From Duganella sp. 1411 (lineage in GTDB: Bacteria > Pseudomonadota > Gammaproteobacteria > Burkholderiales > Burkholderiaceae_D), in contig NZ_JAFICD010000003.1 of assembly GCF_017833525.1 (NCBI RefSeq), positions 124,001 through 188,000 on the forward strand: a stretch of 64,000 nt of DNA, read 5' to 3'. Shown here piece by piece: positions 52,348-61,124 of this stretch. The notes beneath the pieces were generated by a model. It searched no databases. It was not told the DNA's origin and saw nothing but the letters and a program-made list of their open reading frames with translations. The position numbers were made by a program, and so were the translations under genes. Each line of letters starts with the position of its first letter. Within the stretch, counting starts at the first letter, position 1.

Positions 52348-54042
52348 ATGAATCCGCTGACCCTGCAAGGCATCGCGCACGCGCTCTGGATGAAGGAATA
52401 CGACGCCAGCAAAATTCCGTTGCCTATCCTCGAACGCATCGAGAGCGAGAAAAACAGCGAGCGCGCCTATGCCGAGCGCTTTCTCAAGCGGCTCGATCAG
52501 CTCGAAGCCAATCCGTTGAGCTTCGCGCCGCCGCGCAAGGACAGTTACGCGCTCCTACGCGAGCACGTCAAGAATACAATGAAGATGAGTATGAGCCCGC
52601 GCGAGTTTTATGCGAGCTGCCTGTTCCTCGGGCCGGAATCGATCACCGGCTACGACCTCGTGCCGTCGAAGGCCGACTTCAAATGGCCGGAAATCGACCT
52701 GCCGCAACTGAGGTATCAACTTGGCTGGCATTTCTTCGTCGGTAATTTCCACGACGCGGAGGGCAAGCACTACAGCGTCGAGCTAATGTTCTGGCAGTAT
52801 GCCTTACTGCCGCCACCCTTGGCCGCCGCGCTGGGCCTGAGCGACATCGAGAACCAGTCGCTGGAGATGCACCTGGCCATCTGCGATCCCCAAAGCGGCG
52901 AGCAATACCGCTCCGACACCATCGTGGTCGCCGGCACCACCGGTCTCATCGAAGTACAGGCTAAGCCGTTCAAGTACAAACTCGGGCGCAATGGCATCGA
53001 AGGACTCAGCGACAACGGCGATCTGTTCCCCGCGCGCCTGCAAGGCCGCGGCTACGACCTGGGCAAGTCGCCCAACGTGGAATTCGAAGTCGACATCACA
53101 CTGGACAACCATCGCGGCTATTTCCTGCAGGGCGATCAGGGCCTTTCGCCCAGCGTCGACGGCCTCGGCACGCTGTATTATTCGGCCCCACTGCTCAAAC
53201 TACGCGAGGGAGTGGAAAGCGCCATCACCATCGCCGGCAAGCGCGTCGTGTTGACCGGGGGCAGCCTGTGGTACGACCACCAATGGACGTCCGGCTTCAT
53301 GCCGCAAGGCGGCACCCAAGCGCCGGTGCTACGCGCCGCCAGCAATTTGGGGCCGACCGGACCTGGCGGCTGGGACTGGTTTGAAATGCAGTTCAACACC
53401 AACGTGGCAGAGGGTATTCAGGAAGAGGTGCAGATGACGCTCTCGGCCCTGCACTCGGCCGGCAACAGCCCCTTTTACTGGCAGACCGGCGCGACGCCGC
53501 CGGCCAAGATGGGCAGTACCTTCCATGGCAAATTCATCGACGTTCGCGGTCAGGCTTCCACCATCACAGGTCGGATGACCGTGACGGAGTGGGTGAACGT
53601 GACCGCCACGCCCAATCCGGCGGTCTATCCTGCAACCGACGTCTGGTATCCGGCTGGCTATTACTTCAAACTGGATCAGGAATTGCCAGCGCCGTTGCGC
53701 GAGTTCACACTCACGCCGCTGACGCGCACCGGCCAGACCGGCTTCTTCGGCCACGGGCCGCAATATGCCGAAGGTGGCGCCGTGCTGCACGACCTGCAGG
53801 GCAAGGAGGTGGGCCGGGGCTTTGCGGAGGCGACCAACTGGGCGCACGCCGACGACAACATCATTAGCCTCGCCGGACTGCCGCTCAATGCACAGACGCG
53901 TGCCTTGCTGGCACCTATCACGGTATCACCATGGCTGAAATTTCTCAGCGCCGTCTACTGCTGGCTCAATTCGGCCAAACTGGCGCAGCTGAAAAAGGAA
54001 ATCAAAGGATTGGTGACCGATACACCGACGACGCCGCATTGA
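52348..54042 (+). CDS. AttH/CrtC-like lipocalin-domain protein
   Basis: 564 residues from ATG 52348 (GGAGA upstream). There is no signal peptide. The part from 200 to 540 shows YSVELMFWQYALLP, YFLQGDQGLSPSVDGLGTLYYSAPLL, VVLTGGSLWYDHQWTSGF and GGWDWFEMQFN, the pattern of hydroxyneurosporene synthase (CrtC) and AttH proteins, which have two lipocalin-like barrels. Carotenoid hydration is not implied because no other carotenoid gene is near. The family also includes secreted hydrolase-like proteins. Start DNA is AT-rich; monocistronic. Confidence 0.75.
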   Translation: MNPLTLQGIAHALWMKEYDASKIPLPILERIESEKNSERAYAERFLKRLDQLEANPLSFAPPRKDSYALLREHVKNTMKMSMSPREFYASCLFLGPESITGYDLVPSKADFKWPEIDLPQLRYQLGWHFFVGNFHDAEGKHYSVELMFWQYALLPPPLAAALGLSDIENQSLEMHLAICDPQSGEQYRSDTIVVAGTTGLIEVQAKPFKYKLGRNGIEGLSDNGDLFPARLQGRGYDLGKSPNVEFEVDITLDNHRGYFLQGDQGLSPSVDGLGTLYYSAPLLKLREGVESAITIAGKRVVLTGGSLWYDHQWTSGFMPQGGTQAPVLRAASNLGPTGPGGWDWFEMQFNTNVAEGIQEEVQMTLSALHSAGNSPFYWQTGATPPAKMGSTFHGKFIDVRGQASTITGRMTVTEWVNVTATPNPAVYPATDVWYPAGYYFKLDQELPAPLREFTLTPLTRTGQTGFFGHGPQYAEGGAVLHDLQGKEVGRGFAEATNWAHADDNIISLAGLPLNAQTRALLAPITVSPWLKFLSAVYCWLNSAKLAQLKKEIKGLVTDTPTTPH

Positions 54043-54141
54043 AACCGCGCGGCGTCAAAACCTTAGACGAAGAGTCGAACATTTTGCCGCTTTGCCTGCC
54101 GCTTATCGATGATTGCAACCATTTGATAGTACAACCTTTTT

Positions 54142-54161
54142 TTCGCTGAAAGCGAATTTTT
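54142..54161 (+). terminator. Terminator behind the AttH/CrtC-like gene
   Basis: TTCGCT and AGCGAA form a six-base-pair stem around GAA, with T5 on the right. It lies 100 bases after the stop codon of the AttH/CrtC-like gene. Confidence 0.6.
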
Positions 54162-54242
54162 CTTGAGGTTTTCTGCCGCTTTTTTTGCCGCCTTATCTGC
54201 CACTTTTTGGCAGAGCGAGGCGCGACGATGGGCTCCGCAGCC

Positions 54243-54289
54243 GGAAATTTTCACGCTATCTACAGGTAGCAAGTATGGCGAAAATTTCC
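54243..54289. repeat. 47-base nested inverted repeat
   Basis: GGAAATTTTC (54243-54252) and GAAAATTTCC (54280-54289) are perfect inverted arms. Within them GCTATCT and AGGTAGC pair again with one G-U. No T tract or gene context explains it. It stands in the gap between the AttH/CrtC-like gene and the end of nadV, and could be a terminator for nadV, an attachment site or a small mobile palindrome. Confidence 0.6.
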
Positions 54290-54320
54290 CGCAGCGGACA
54301 TGTTTTGAGAACTTGGTTTA

Positions 54321-56018
54321 TTACTCGACAGCGCTATTCCAAACGACGCTGCCCGGCTCAGGACAAATCCACGAGTCCTGCAAACGCTGCCGGATCTCCG
54401 CAAGGCTTTGGTTGACCAGCATCTTGCTATCGCGGAACACCGGCACCAGCGCGCCGCCGTTGGCCTTTTCTTCCGTCTGGCGCTCGTAGAGCACGAACTT
54501 GTCGCCTTCCTTTTCCACCCGCAGCAAACCACGTGCAGATTTCTTGGTGCCGTTGTCGGTCGCGGGGTCCTTGTAAATCTCCACCGACTCGTCACCAACC
54601 TGCGCGTAGATGGCCTTCATCGCCCAACCGAAATTGTCGCGGGTAAGCATGTTGTAGGTGAACGAGCCGATACCGAATACCACATTGCACGACGCGAATT
54701 CTTTGGCCGCGAGGCGTTGCAGGATACTCAGCGCGCGTTGCAGGGTGATCGAATCGCCGTAGATCAGGCCGACGTGCGAATCAAGCACCTTGAAACCCTT
54801 GCTGGTGGTAGTGCCGCCAAAGATATCCCACAGACATTCGACAGCTCCTTTGCGCTCGGCCTCGGTAATGCGCTCGCCGCTTGCGCGCACAATGTACGAG
54901 CCATCGTCCTGCCGCGTTACCTCGTCGTCGGTGTAGCCGGTCAGTATCAGCACCGGATCGCCGGAGTCGGGACGGAACACCACTTTGGCGTTGCCCAGCG
55001 CATCTTGTTTGCGGGCCAGAATTTCCGGCTTGAGCGCTTTCGCGATGACGGTGATGACGTTCCAGAAATCGAAGGTGTCGCTGACGATCGACACCATGCC
55101 AGCCGGATAATCCTTGCTGACGAACTCGCGCATGATTTCCAGCTCGGCCAGGCGGCGCAGCGCTTTCTCGTCCATATCCGCGTTGGCGGGATCCTGCGCC
55201 AGACGTTGTTGCGTCAACAGAATCCGCAAGGCCATCACGCTGTGCTCGGAGGCCGGAATGGAGCCGCCGACCAGTTCTTTTTCCGCATCGGCGCCGTAGA
55301 AGTCTTCCAGGTAGTCGATCGCTGGAATCGTGTCGGTGCCGGTGAAGGACAGTAAGTGTCCCGCGCCACAACGCATCGCGTCGTGGACGCCGCTCATGCC
55401 GCGCATCGAGAAGTCGTGTCCCTGCCAAGCGACGAAGTCTTCCGGCGCGCCGGTCATCCTGGCGAAGTAGGTCAGCAGTTTGCGGAACTCGAAGGCGATG
55501 GTGGCGACGGTGGACGGCTTCCAGTTTTCGCAGCTGAACAGCGTTTCGAAATACGTGGCGATCCACGGAAATTGCTCGTGCGTGCTGATGAACAAAACCG
55601 GCGGGACTTTGATGTCCACCCGCGAGCCCTCCGGCAACGAACGGATCTCCAGCGGTAGGTATCCCAGCGTGTGCAACGCTTCGAGGCTGCCGACCGGCAC
55701 CACATTCGGGCCGAGAGCGGTGTCCATGCGGCGCTGGTATTTGCGCACGGCCAGTTGCTGCGGCTTGTTAAAGAATTCGTTGTTGAACACATCGATCAGG
55801 TATTCCTGGATGAAGCCCTGCAGACCGAACCAGACAACCTTGTGATCGAACAGCCCGGGCAATACCGGCGCGTACTTGTCGGAGCGCGGCGTAAAGTTGG
55901 CGACCAGTTTTTTGGTCTCGCGCGGATACATCGGTGGATGGCCCGTCTTGTAAAAATCCGCGAGATTGAACGGGATCAGGTTGTTCTTTTCAGTTTTGGT
56001 GCGTTCCGGGGCGTTCAT
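54321..56018 (-). CDS. nadV: Nicotinamide phosphoribosyltransferase (NadV-like)
   Basis: 565 residues. The start LIPFNLADFYKTGHPPMYP and the motifs FEFRKLLTYFARMTGAPEDFVAWQGHDFSMRGMSGVHD, VVFRPDSGDPVLILTGYT (phosphate and ribose binding) and FGIGSFTYNMLTRDNFGWAMKA match bacterial and phage NadV and human NAMPT. It joins nicotinamide and PRPP to NMN. The ATG overlaps the stop of the Prs-like gene (ATGA). With the Prs-like enzyme and a NrtR-type regulator it forms a NAD-salvage operon. A related ADPR-transferase activity known from phages cannot be ruled out from sequence. Confidence 0.92.
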   Translation of the reverse strand: MNAPERTKTEKNNLIPFNLADFYKTGHPPMYPRETKKLVANFTPRSDKYAPVLPGLFDHKVVWFGLQGFIQEYLIDVFNNEFFNKPQQLAVRKYQRRMDTALGPNVVPVGSLEALHTLGYLPLEIRSLPEGSRVDIKVPPVLFISTHEQFPWIATYFETLFSCENWKPSTVATIAFEFRKLLTYFARMTGAPEDFVAWQGHDFSMRGMSGVHDAMRCGAGHLLSFTGTDTIPAIDYLEDFYGADAEKELVGGSIPASEHSVMALRILLTQQRLAQDPANADMDEKALRRLAELEIMREFVSKDYPAGMVSIVSDTFDFWNVITVIAKALKPEILARKQDALGNAKVVFRPDSGDPVLILTGYTDDEVTRQDDGSYIVRASGERITEAERKGAVECLWDIFGGTTTSKGFKVLDSHVGLIYGDSITLQRALSILQRLAAKEFASCNVVFGIGSFTYNMLTRDNFGWAMKAIYAQVGDESVEIYKDPATDNGTKKSARGLLRVEKEGDKFVLYERQTEEKANGGALVPVFRDSKMLVNQSLAEIRQRLQDSWICPEPGSVVWNSAVE

Positions 56019-56872
56019 ACCAGGGCTCCTTGAGTAATGGTGGTCAACTTGTCGTTGAGGCTGGATTGGTTCCAGTTGTATGCGGTGAAGATGCGTTGGT
56101 AGTAAAGATTGAGTTCTTCAAAACCTTTGCTGAAAATTCCGTGCGTCACGTACAGGTAGCGCGGCTGTGACGAGACTTCCGCCAGCGCCTTGCCCAACTC
56201 GACAAAGGTACGGCCGCCATCGCAAATATCGTCGACGACCAGGATGGGGAGATGGGGCAAGTCGCTCGACACGGACGTGCCGGAGATACGCCCGGTCTTG
56301 GTGTCGCGCACTTTGTCGGCGAAGGCGATGTGTTCGACGTCGAGTTTCTTGGCCAGCTGCTGCACACGCTTTCTGGCGCCGGCATCCGGGGCCAGCAAGG
56401 TGACGCCGCGTGCAAAGGCCGGCTGCCGCAATACTTCCGCCAACATGACCGCGGCGTCGACCACGCTGACGCGATCAAGCAGGGCCGGCACCACGTCGCT
56501 GTGGGGATCGGCAATCACCACGCTCGCATAAGCTTGCGCATTGATCAGGTTGCAGAACACCTTGGCGCTGAGCGCTTCGCCGGGATTACAGACGCGATCC
56601 TGGCGTGCATAGGGCACGTAAGGCATATTCAGGTGCAGCGGTACATTCGGCATCACGCGGCGCACGGCATCGGTCAGCAGCAGCAGCTGCATGACCGCGT
56701 CGGCCGTCCTCAGCCAAGCGTTGATACGGACGCTGGCGACGGACCCGGCCTCCGCAATGAAGGCATCCGGCAGCACCACCTGGCTTTCGCCGCCGGCGAA
56801 CGTAAAGACGCGCGGCTCCAGCGTGACCTCGCGGCGGCTTCCCTCGTTGTGCATCGATGTAATGGTGAGCAT
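56015..56872 (-). CDS. Ribose-phosphate pyrophosphokinase-like protein (Prs family)
   Basis: 285 residues, shorter than house-keeping Prs (about 315). The ATP region LNMPYVPYARQDRVCNPGEALSAKVFCNLIN, the metal site VIADPHSDVV and the PRPP loop ILVVDDICDGGRTF are clear. It would make PRPP for the neighbouring NadV. It is a divergent paralogue, not the main prs gene, and its motifs differ from normal Prs, for example DPHS in place of DLHA. Phage homologues that pyrophosphorylate ADP-ribose are also annotated as Prs, so this alternative stays open. Confidence 0.88.
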   Translation of the reverse strand: MLTITSMHNEGSRREVTLEPRVFTFAGGESQVVLPDAFIAEAGSVASVRINAWLRTADAVMQLLLLTDAVRRVMPNVPLHLNMPYVPYARQDRVCNPGEALSAKVFCNLINAQAYASVVIADPHSDVVPALLDRVSVVDAAVMLAEVLRQPAFARGVTLLAPDAGARKRVQQLAKKLDVEHIAFADKVRDTKTGRISGTSVSSDLPHLPILVVDDICDGGRTFVELGKALAEVSSQPRYLYVTHGIFSKGFEELNLYYQRIFTAYNWNQSSLNDKLTTITQGALV

Positions 56873-56949
56873 GGCAATGGCCTTTTATTTAAAGTCAAAA
56901 TACAACTAAGTAAAACCTGATCAGACCCGAAGTTGCACCACTTTCAGTG

Positions 56950-56974
56950 ACTTAGTGGCGAAACACAATTAAGT
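56950..56974. promoter_or_regulatory. Candidate NrtR operator upstream of prs-nadV
   Basis: ACTTAGTGG and ATTAAGT are inverted arms with one mismatch over seven bases, 25 bases in total, in the 149-base gap between the nrtR-like stop and the prs-like start. The TTAGTGG half is shared with the palindrome at 57692-57714. Another partial match, ACTTAGTTG, lies on the minus strand near 56905-56911. Confidence 0.5.
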
Positions 56975-57021
56975 ATAACGCAATCAATCCCAAAGGCAAG
57001 CGAATTCTCGCTTTGGCTGCG

Positions 57022-57675
57022 CTATCCGAAAGATTTCCCGAACAACATGAAGTCTTTGAGTTTGTACAGTCTGGCCGGACGCTGGGCGCCGGTCAAAAAT
57101 TCCTCCGTGGGTTCGACGACATCCCACGCTTCGATCTTGCGTCGGAAGTTGGACTTCTCCAGCGTCGTCATCAAAATCGCTTCATACGTCGCTTGCAACT
57201 GGGACAAGGTGAACTTCTCCGGCAGCAGGCAGCATGGCAAGGTCGAATAGCTGGATTTGTTGCGCACCCGGTTCACCGCGGCGGCGATGATATCGGCGTG
57301 GTCGAATGCCAATTGGGGCAGATGATCGACGCCGTAGAAATGAAACGAGTTGGGGCTTACCGCTTCCAGCTCCTCCACCGGCACCAGCGCCAGATAGGCC
57401 AGTGAGATGGACCAACTGCGCGCATCCCGGTGCTTGCCGGAGAACCACTGTAACTGCTCGAGGTAACGCGGCTGAAAACCCGTTTTATCATTGAGCACGC
57501 GCGCGACCGTGGCTTCGGTGGAGTCATCCTCATCCACGTGCACTACGCCGCCAGGCAACGCCAACATGCCGTCGTCCGGTGCCTTGTCACGACGATGCAG
57601 GGCGACCTGCAGCTCACCTTGACGGAGCGTCAGTAAAACGGCATCAACTGTGACAAGAGGTAAGGCAAATTTCAT
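57022..57675 (-). CDS. nrtR: NrtR-type regulator (degenerate Nudix + winged helix)
   Basis: 217 residues. The N-terminal Nudix fold has LALPGGVVHVDEDDSTEATVARVLNDKTGF: the normal catalytic REUxEExG is replaced (ARVLNDKTG), so hydrolysis is unlikely. The C-terminal half (YEAILMTTLEKSNFRRKIEAWDVV, ARLYKLKDF) is a winged helix-turn-helix as in NrtR, which senses ADP-ribose or NAD metabolites and represses NAD-synthesis genes. Its position next to prs-nadV and the palindromes around it support this. It could act in the same operon. Confidence 0.88.
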   Translation of the reverse strand: MKFALPLVTVDAVLLTLRQGELQVALHRRDKAPDDGMLALPGGVVHVDEDDSTEATVARVLNDKTGFQPRYLEQLQWFSGKHRDARSWSISLAYLALVPVEELEAVSPNSFHFYGVDHLPQLAFDHADIIAAAVNRVRNKSSYSTLPCCLLPEKFTLSQLQATYEAILMTTLEKSNFRRKIEAWDVVEPTEEFLTGAQRPARLYKLKDFMLFGKSFG

Positions 57676-57691
57676 GGATATCGCTCGCTAT

Positions 57692-57714
57692 GTTAGTGGT
57701 ATATTGCAACTAAC
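57692..57714. promoter_or_regulatory. Palindrome in front of nrtR, candidate autoregulatory site
   Basis: GTTAGT and ACTAAC are perfect inverted arms with TG..CA just inside, over 23 bases in an AT-rich context, 17 bases upstream of the nrtR-like start. Size and symmetry suit a winged-helix dimer. Together with 56950-56974 it suggests a small NrtR regulon in this locus. Confidence 0.6.
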
Positions 57715-57915
57715 AATGGGAGGTGTCAAGTGGAACGAATCATTTCGGACGCACAGTTCCGCATGCGCCGCCGACGAATGTCATAAAATCGTGGAAATGC
57801 ATTCGCTTCGATTCGGGCTCGCCATGACACCACTTCTCAGACCGAAATCGATAATCTACTTTGGACGCGGTCTCTGGCTTGCAAACAAAAGAAGCCGTTA
57901 GAGGGAGGAAACTAC

Positions 57916-58146
57916 GTGTCTAATATCGTTACATTCATTGATGATTGCCTTGCCGGGGCAGCTACCGTGGACGAGATTGATGATTACGTCGAACGGTGGC
58001 ACGAGGGCGTCATCGGCCGTGACATGGAATTACGCGAGTTGCTCGGCATGAGCAAGCAGGAGTATGCGTGTTGGATACAGGACGCTAACGCCATCGAGGG
58101 GATCGTAGCGGCTCGGAAGAGTAGTCTTCAAGCCGCGAACTCATAA
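57916..58146 (+). CDS. Small conserved acidic protein (antitoxin-like?)
   Basis: 76 residues from GTG with the strong ribosome-binding site AGGGAGG. SNIVTFIDDCLAGAATVDEIDDYVERWHEGVIGRDMELRELLGMSKQEYACWIQDANAIEGIVAARK is helical and acidic, and resembles small proteins often placed beside plasmid and phage toxin genes. No partner is found: the 240 bases upstream (57676-57915) have no intact gene. Function unproven. It ends the accessory region. Confidence 0.7.
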   Translation: MSNIVTFIDDCLAGAATVDEIDDYVERWHEGVIGRDMELRELLGMSKQEYACWIQDANAIEGIVAARKSSLQAANS

Positions 58147-58160
58147 TCGATCCGGGCGCA

Positions 58161-60458
58161 TCACGCGCGCAATGCAGTCCCGGACGACATGTCCGCCACC
58201 GTTTGCGCCAGCTCCAGGGTGAGCGTGGCCAGCTGCGGCCTCACCGCGTCCAGCTGGCCGGCATCGGCCAGTTGCTCGATCTGGCCGCAACGCGCCTGCA
58301 ACGCGTCCGCGCCGAGAAAGGCCGCGCCGCCCAGCAGACTGTGCGCGGCAAGCGCGACCGCCAAGGCGTCGCCCTCCTCCAGCCCCTTCCATGCCGCCGC
58401 CAGCAGGCGCGGCCCCTCGATCGCGAAGGCCGACCGCATCGCGCGGTGCAGCTTGTCGTCGCCGTCGGGCCGCCGCGCGCCGGCCGCCGGCAGCTGCGCC
58501 ACCCCGAACATGGCGTCGAGCTCCGTCAGCGCCGGCGCGCCCGCCGCCATGGCGCGCTGCTCGCCGATCAACGGCTTGCCGCGCGCCAGCAACGCGTCCA
58601 GCTGGCGCGCGATCTCGGCGTGCAGCGCGGCTTCATCGACGGGCTTGGCCAGGAAGCCGCTGGCGCCGGCCGCCAGGAAGCGTTGCCGCTCCTCGGCCGT
58701 GGCGTTGGCCGTCAGCGCGATAACCGGCACGGCGGCGTCGCGCACCCCGTCCAGCCCGGCGCGCAGGCGTAGCAGCGCGGCCATGCCGTCCATGCGCGGC
58801 ATGCGGCCGTCCATGATCACCAGGTCGTAGTCGCGCGCGGCCAGTTCCTCCAGCGCCGCCAGGCCATCCTCGGCGATGGTGACGGTGTGGCCCATCTCGC
58901 CCAGCAGCTCGCGCAGTATCACCTGATTGGTGCTGCCGTCCTCCGCGCACAACACGGCCAGGCGGGCGGCGTGCGGGCGGCGCTGTTGCTCCACCGGCGC
59001 CGGCACCGGCGCGCCGCGCTCCAGCGGCACGAACACGCGGAACACACTGCCCACGCCCGGTTCGCTGAGCGCCTCGATGCGCCCGCCCATCGCGGCGGCG
59101 ATATTCTTGCAAATGGCCAGGCCCAGGCCGGCGCCGCCGTACTTGCGGGAGGTGGCGGCGTCGGCCTGCTCGAACTTCTGGAACAGCCGGCCGAGCGCTT
59201 CGGCCTCGATGCCGATGCCGGTGTCGCGCACAGTGAGGACGATGCCCTGCCCGCGATCTTGCGCCACGCTCACGCGCACCTCGCCGCGCTCGGTGAACTT
59301 GACGCCGTTGCCCACCAGGTTCACCACCACCTGCCGCAGCCGCGTGGGATCGCCGCGCCACCAGGCCGGCATCCCCGCTTCCACTTCGGCGATCAGCGCG
59401 ATGCCCTTGGCTTCGGCGCGCTCGTCCAGCAGGCCGACCACGTCGTTCAGCAGGCCGGCGAGGTCGAAATCCAGCACCTCGAGCGGCATCTTGCCCGCCT
59501 CCAGCCGGGAGAAGTCGAGGATGTCGTTGATGATTTGCAGCAGGACGTCGGCGTTGCCCAGGCTCAGGCGCAACTTGTCGCGGGTGCCATGCGGCACGCC
59601 GGTGTCCTTCAGCGCCGAGCGCAGCATGCCGATCACGCCGCCCAGCGGGGTGCGCACCTCGTGGCTGATCATCGCCAGGAAGTCGCTCTTGAGCTGGTTC
59701 GACACTTCCGCCGCCCGCTGCGCCGCCAGCGACTCGGCCTGGCGCGCCTGCGACGCGCTCAGATCCGCCTCGCGCGCGTGCAGCGTGGCGATCTGCGCCT
59801 CCAAGGTTTGACGGTAGCGGATTTCATTGTCATGGCTGCGGGCGTGGATGACGCGTTGGCGCGCCAGCGCGCCGTCGAGCCCGTGCAGCAGATAGGTGCA
59901 CGATACCGTCAGCACCGAGGACACCAGCAGGAAATTGATGCTCAGGATGAACCAGTGCGCCGGCAGGCCGACCTTTACCACGGCCAGGCCCGGCTCTATG
60001 CCGCCCAGATAGCCGGCCAGGAACAAAGTGGCGCCGCACCACAGCAGCGTCAGGAGGGCGGCGCGGCTGCCGATCAGCACCGTGCACAGCACCGGGACCG
60101 CCATCAGGTAAATCTGCGACAACGGTCCCAGCGAGAACAGCAGCACCACGGCGATCAGGTACACGATGCCCAGCAGCAGGCCGGCGCGCCACTGGTAGGC
60201 GATGTCACGCCGGTAATGCAGGCAGCCTACCCCCGCCAGCGCGATGACGTCCGTCGCCACCATCAGCAGGCGGCCTTGTTGCGCGCCGGCCCACATGCTG
60301 GGCGCCAGGACCAACAGGCCCAGCCAGAAGGCGACGCCGCACAAACCATTCAGCAAACGGTTGCGCCAGCCCTGCAGGTCCTGGTCGCCATGCTCCGGCC
60401 GTTCCATGCGCCGGTACAAGGCCGCGCGCAGGGCGCGTACCGGTTGGCTGTCTATCAA
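58161..60458 (-). CDS. Hybrid sensor histidine kinase with receiver and Hpt domains
   Basis: 765 residues. Six or so membrane helices occupy residues 30-190, followed by a coiled linker. The kinase core has H266 in ISHEVRTPLGG, the N-box VVNLVGNGVKF, DTGIGI and GGAGLGLAI. The receiver has D550 in IMDGRMPRMDG. The Hpt domain has H706 in AHSLLGGAAFLGA. This is a RpfC/BarA-like phosphorelay in one protein; the output regulator is elsewhere. Nothing indicates its signal. Confidence 0.95.
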   Translation of the reverse strand: MIDSQPVRALRAALYRRMERPEHGDQDLQGWRNRLLNGLCGVAFWLGLLVLAPSMWAGAQQGRLLMVATDVIALAGVGCLHYRRDIAYQWRAGLLLGIVYLIAVVLLFSLGPLSQIYLMAVPVLCTVLIGSRAALLTLLWCGATLFLAGYLGGIEPGLAVVKVGLPAHWFILSINFLLVSSVLTVSCTYLLHGLDGALARQRVIHARSHDNEIRYRQTLEAQIATLHAREADLSASQARQAESLAAQRAAEVSNQLKSDFLAMISHEVRTPLGGVIGMLRSALKDTGVPHGTRDKLRLSLGNADVLLQIINDILDFSRLEAGKMPLEVLDFDLAGLLNDVVGLLDERAEAKGIALIAEVEAGMPAWWRGDPTRLRQVVVNLVGNGVKFTERGEVRVSVAQDRGQGIVLTVRDTGIGIEAEALGRLFQKFEQADAATSRKYGGAGLGLAICKNIAAAMGGRIEALSEPGVGSVFRVFVPLERGAPVPAPVEQQRRPHAARLAVLCAEDGSTNQVILRELLGEMGHTVTIAEDGLAALEELAARDYDLVIMDGRMPRMDGMAALLRLRAGLDGVRDAAVPVIALTANATAEERQRFLAAGASGFLAKPVDEAALHAEIARQLDALLARGKPLIGEQRAMAAGAPALTELDAMFGVAQLPAAGARRPDGDDKLHRAMRSAFAIEGPRLLAAAWKGLEEGDALAVALAAHSLLGGAAFLGADALQARCGQIEQLADAGQLDAVRPQLATLTLELAQTVADMSSGTALRA

Positions 60459-60556
60459 GGGAGACTTTCAGTAGTCGAAAAAGGCTCCCGATTTTACTCC
60501 TATCCGGCACTTGATAATATTTCGATATGAGAAGCGGCGGCGCCCGCCCCCTGTGG

Positions 60557-60985
60557 TCACTTGTCGAGAATGACGATCGGCTTGCCCTTTTCCACCACGT
60601 AGGTGGCCAGCTCCGACGTGGTGCCGGCACCGACGTTCTTGGCCGAGTGCACGGCGCCGGCCGGGATGTAGATCGACTCGCCGGCCTGCAGGCGGACGGT
60701 CTTGCCGTTCAGTTCGTATTCGATGACGCCGTTCAGCACGTAGGCGATCTCGACGCCCGGATGCGAATGTTTCGGGAACGAGGCGCCGCTGGCGAAGTCG
60801 ACGCGCACCTGGATCGCCTCCCGCGTGGCATCGAAGGTGTCGCGCACCGTCTCGGTGCGGGCGATGCCTTTCGCATCGAACTTAGGCGCCGGCAACGGCG
60901 CGGCGGCGGCCGATTGTGCCTGGGCCTGTTGGCAGATCAACGCCAGCGACGCGGCGGCGATGGCGGTTTTGATGATTGAATTCAT
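60557..60985 (-). CDS. Secreted cupin-domain protein
   Basis: 142 residues from ATG 60985 with AGGAAA upstream. A signal peptide (MNSIIKTAIAAASLALICQQAQA) precedes a single cupin: SFPKHSHPGVEIAYVLNGVIEYELNGK and LQAGESIYIPAGAVHSAKNV. H-H-E-H metal ligands are present. Such proteins can be small metalloenzymes or binding proteins. Divergent from the response regulator. Function unknown. Confidence 0.88.
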   Translation of the reverse strand: MNSIIKTAIAAASLALICQQAQAQSAAAAPLPAPKFDAKGIARTETVRDTFDATREAIQVRVDFASGASFPKHSHPGVEIAYVLNGVIEYELNGKTVRLQAGESIYIPAGAVHSAKNVGAGTTSELATYVVEKGKPIVILDK

Positions 60986-61124
60986 GGTTTTTCCTGGTTG
61001 AACGGCGTGTCGCCGAAAATTGTTCTGCTGATCCGGCGGCAATCGCCAGTCAACGATTGCCGCGCATATTTGAGTTGTATTAAACTAACCGCCTCTTTCA
61101 CCCCGCCCAGTCCACGGAGCACAC

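Noticed and set aside
54063..54272. 69-codon minus-strand open frame behind nadV
   Set aside because: It needs a TTG start without ribosome-binding site and its Lys/Ala-rich translation overlaps hairpin DNA. Support is too weak.
57650..57901. 83-codon plus-strand open frame over the nrtR start
   Set aside because: It runs through the NrtR palindrome and start region and has no recognisable motif or start signal.
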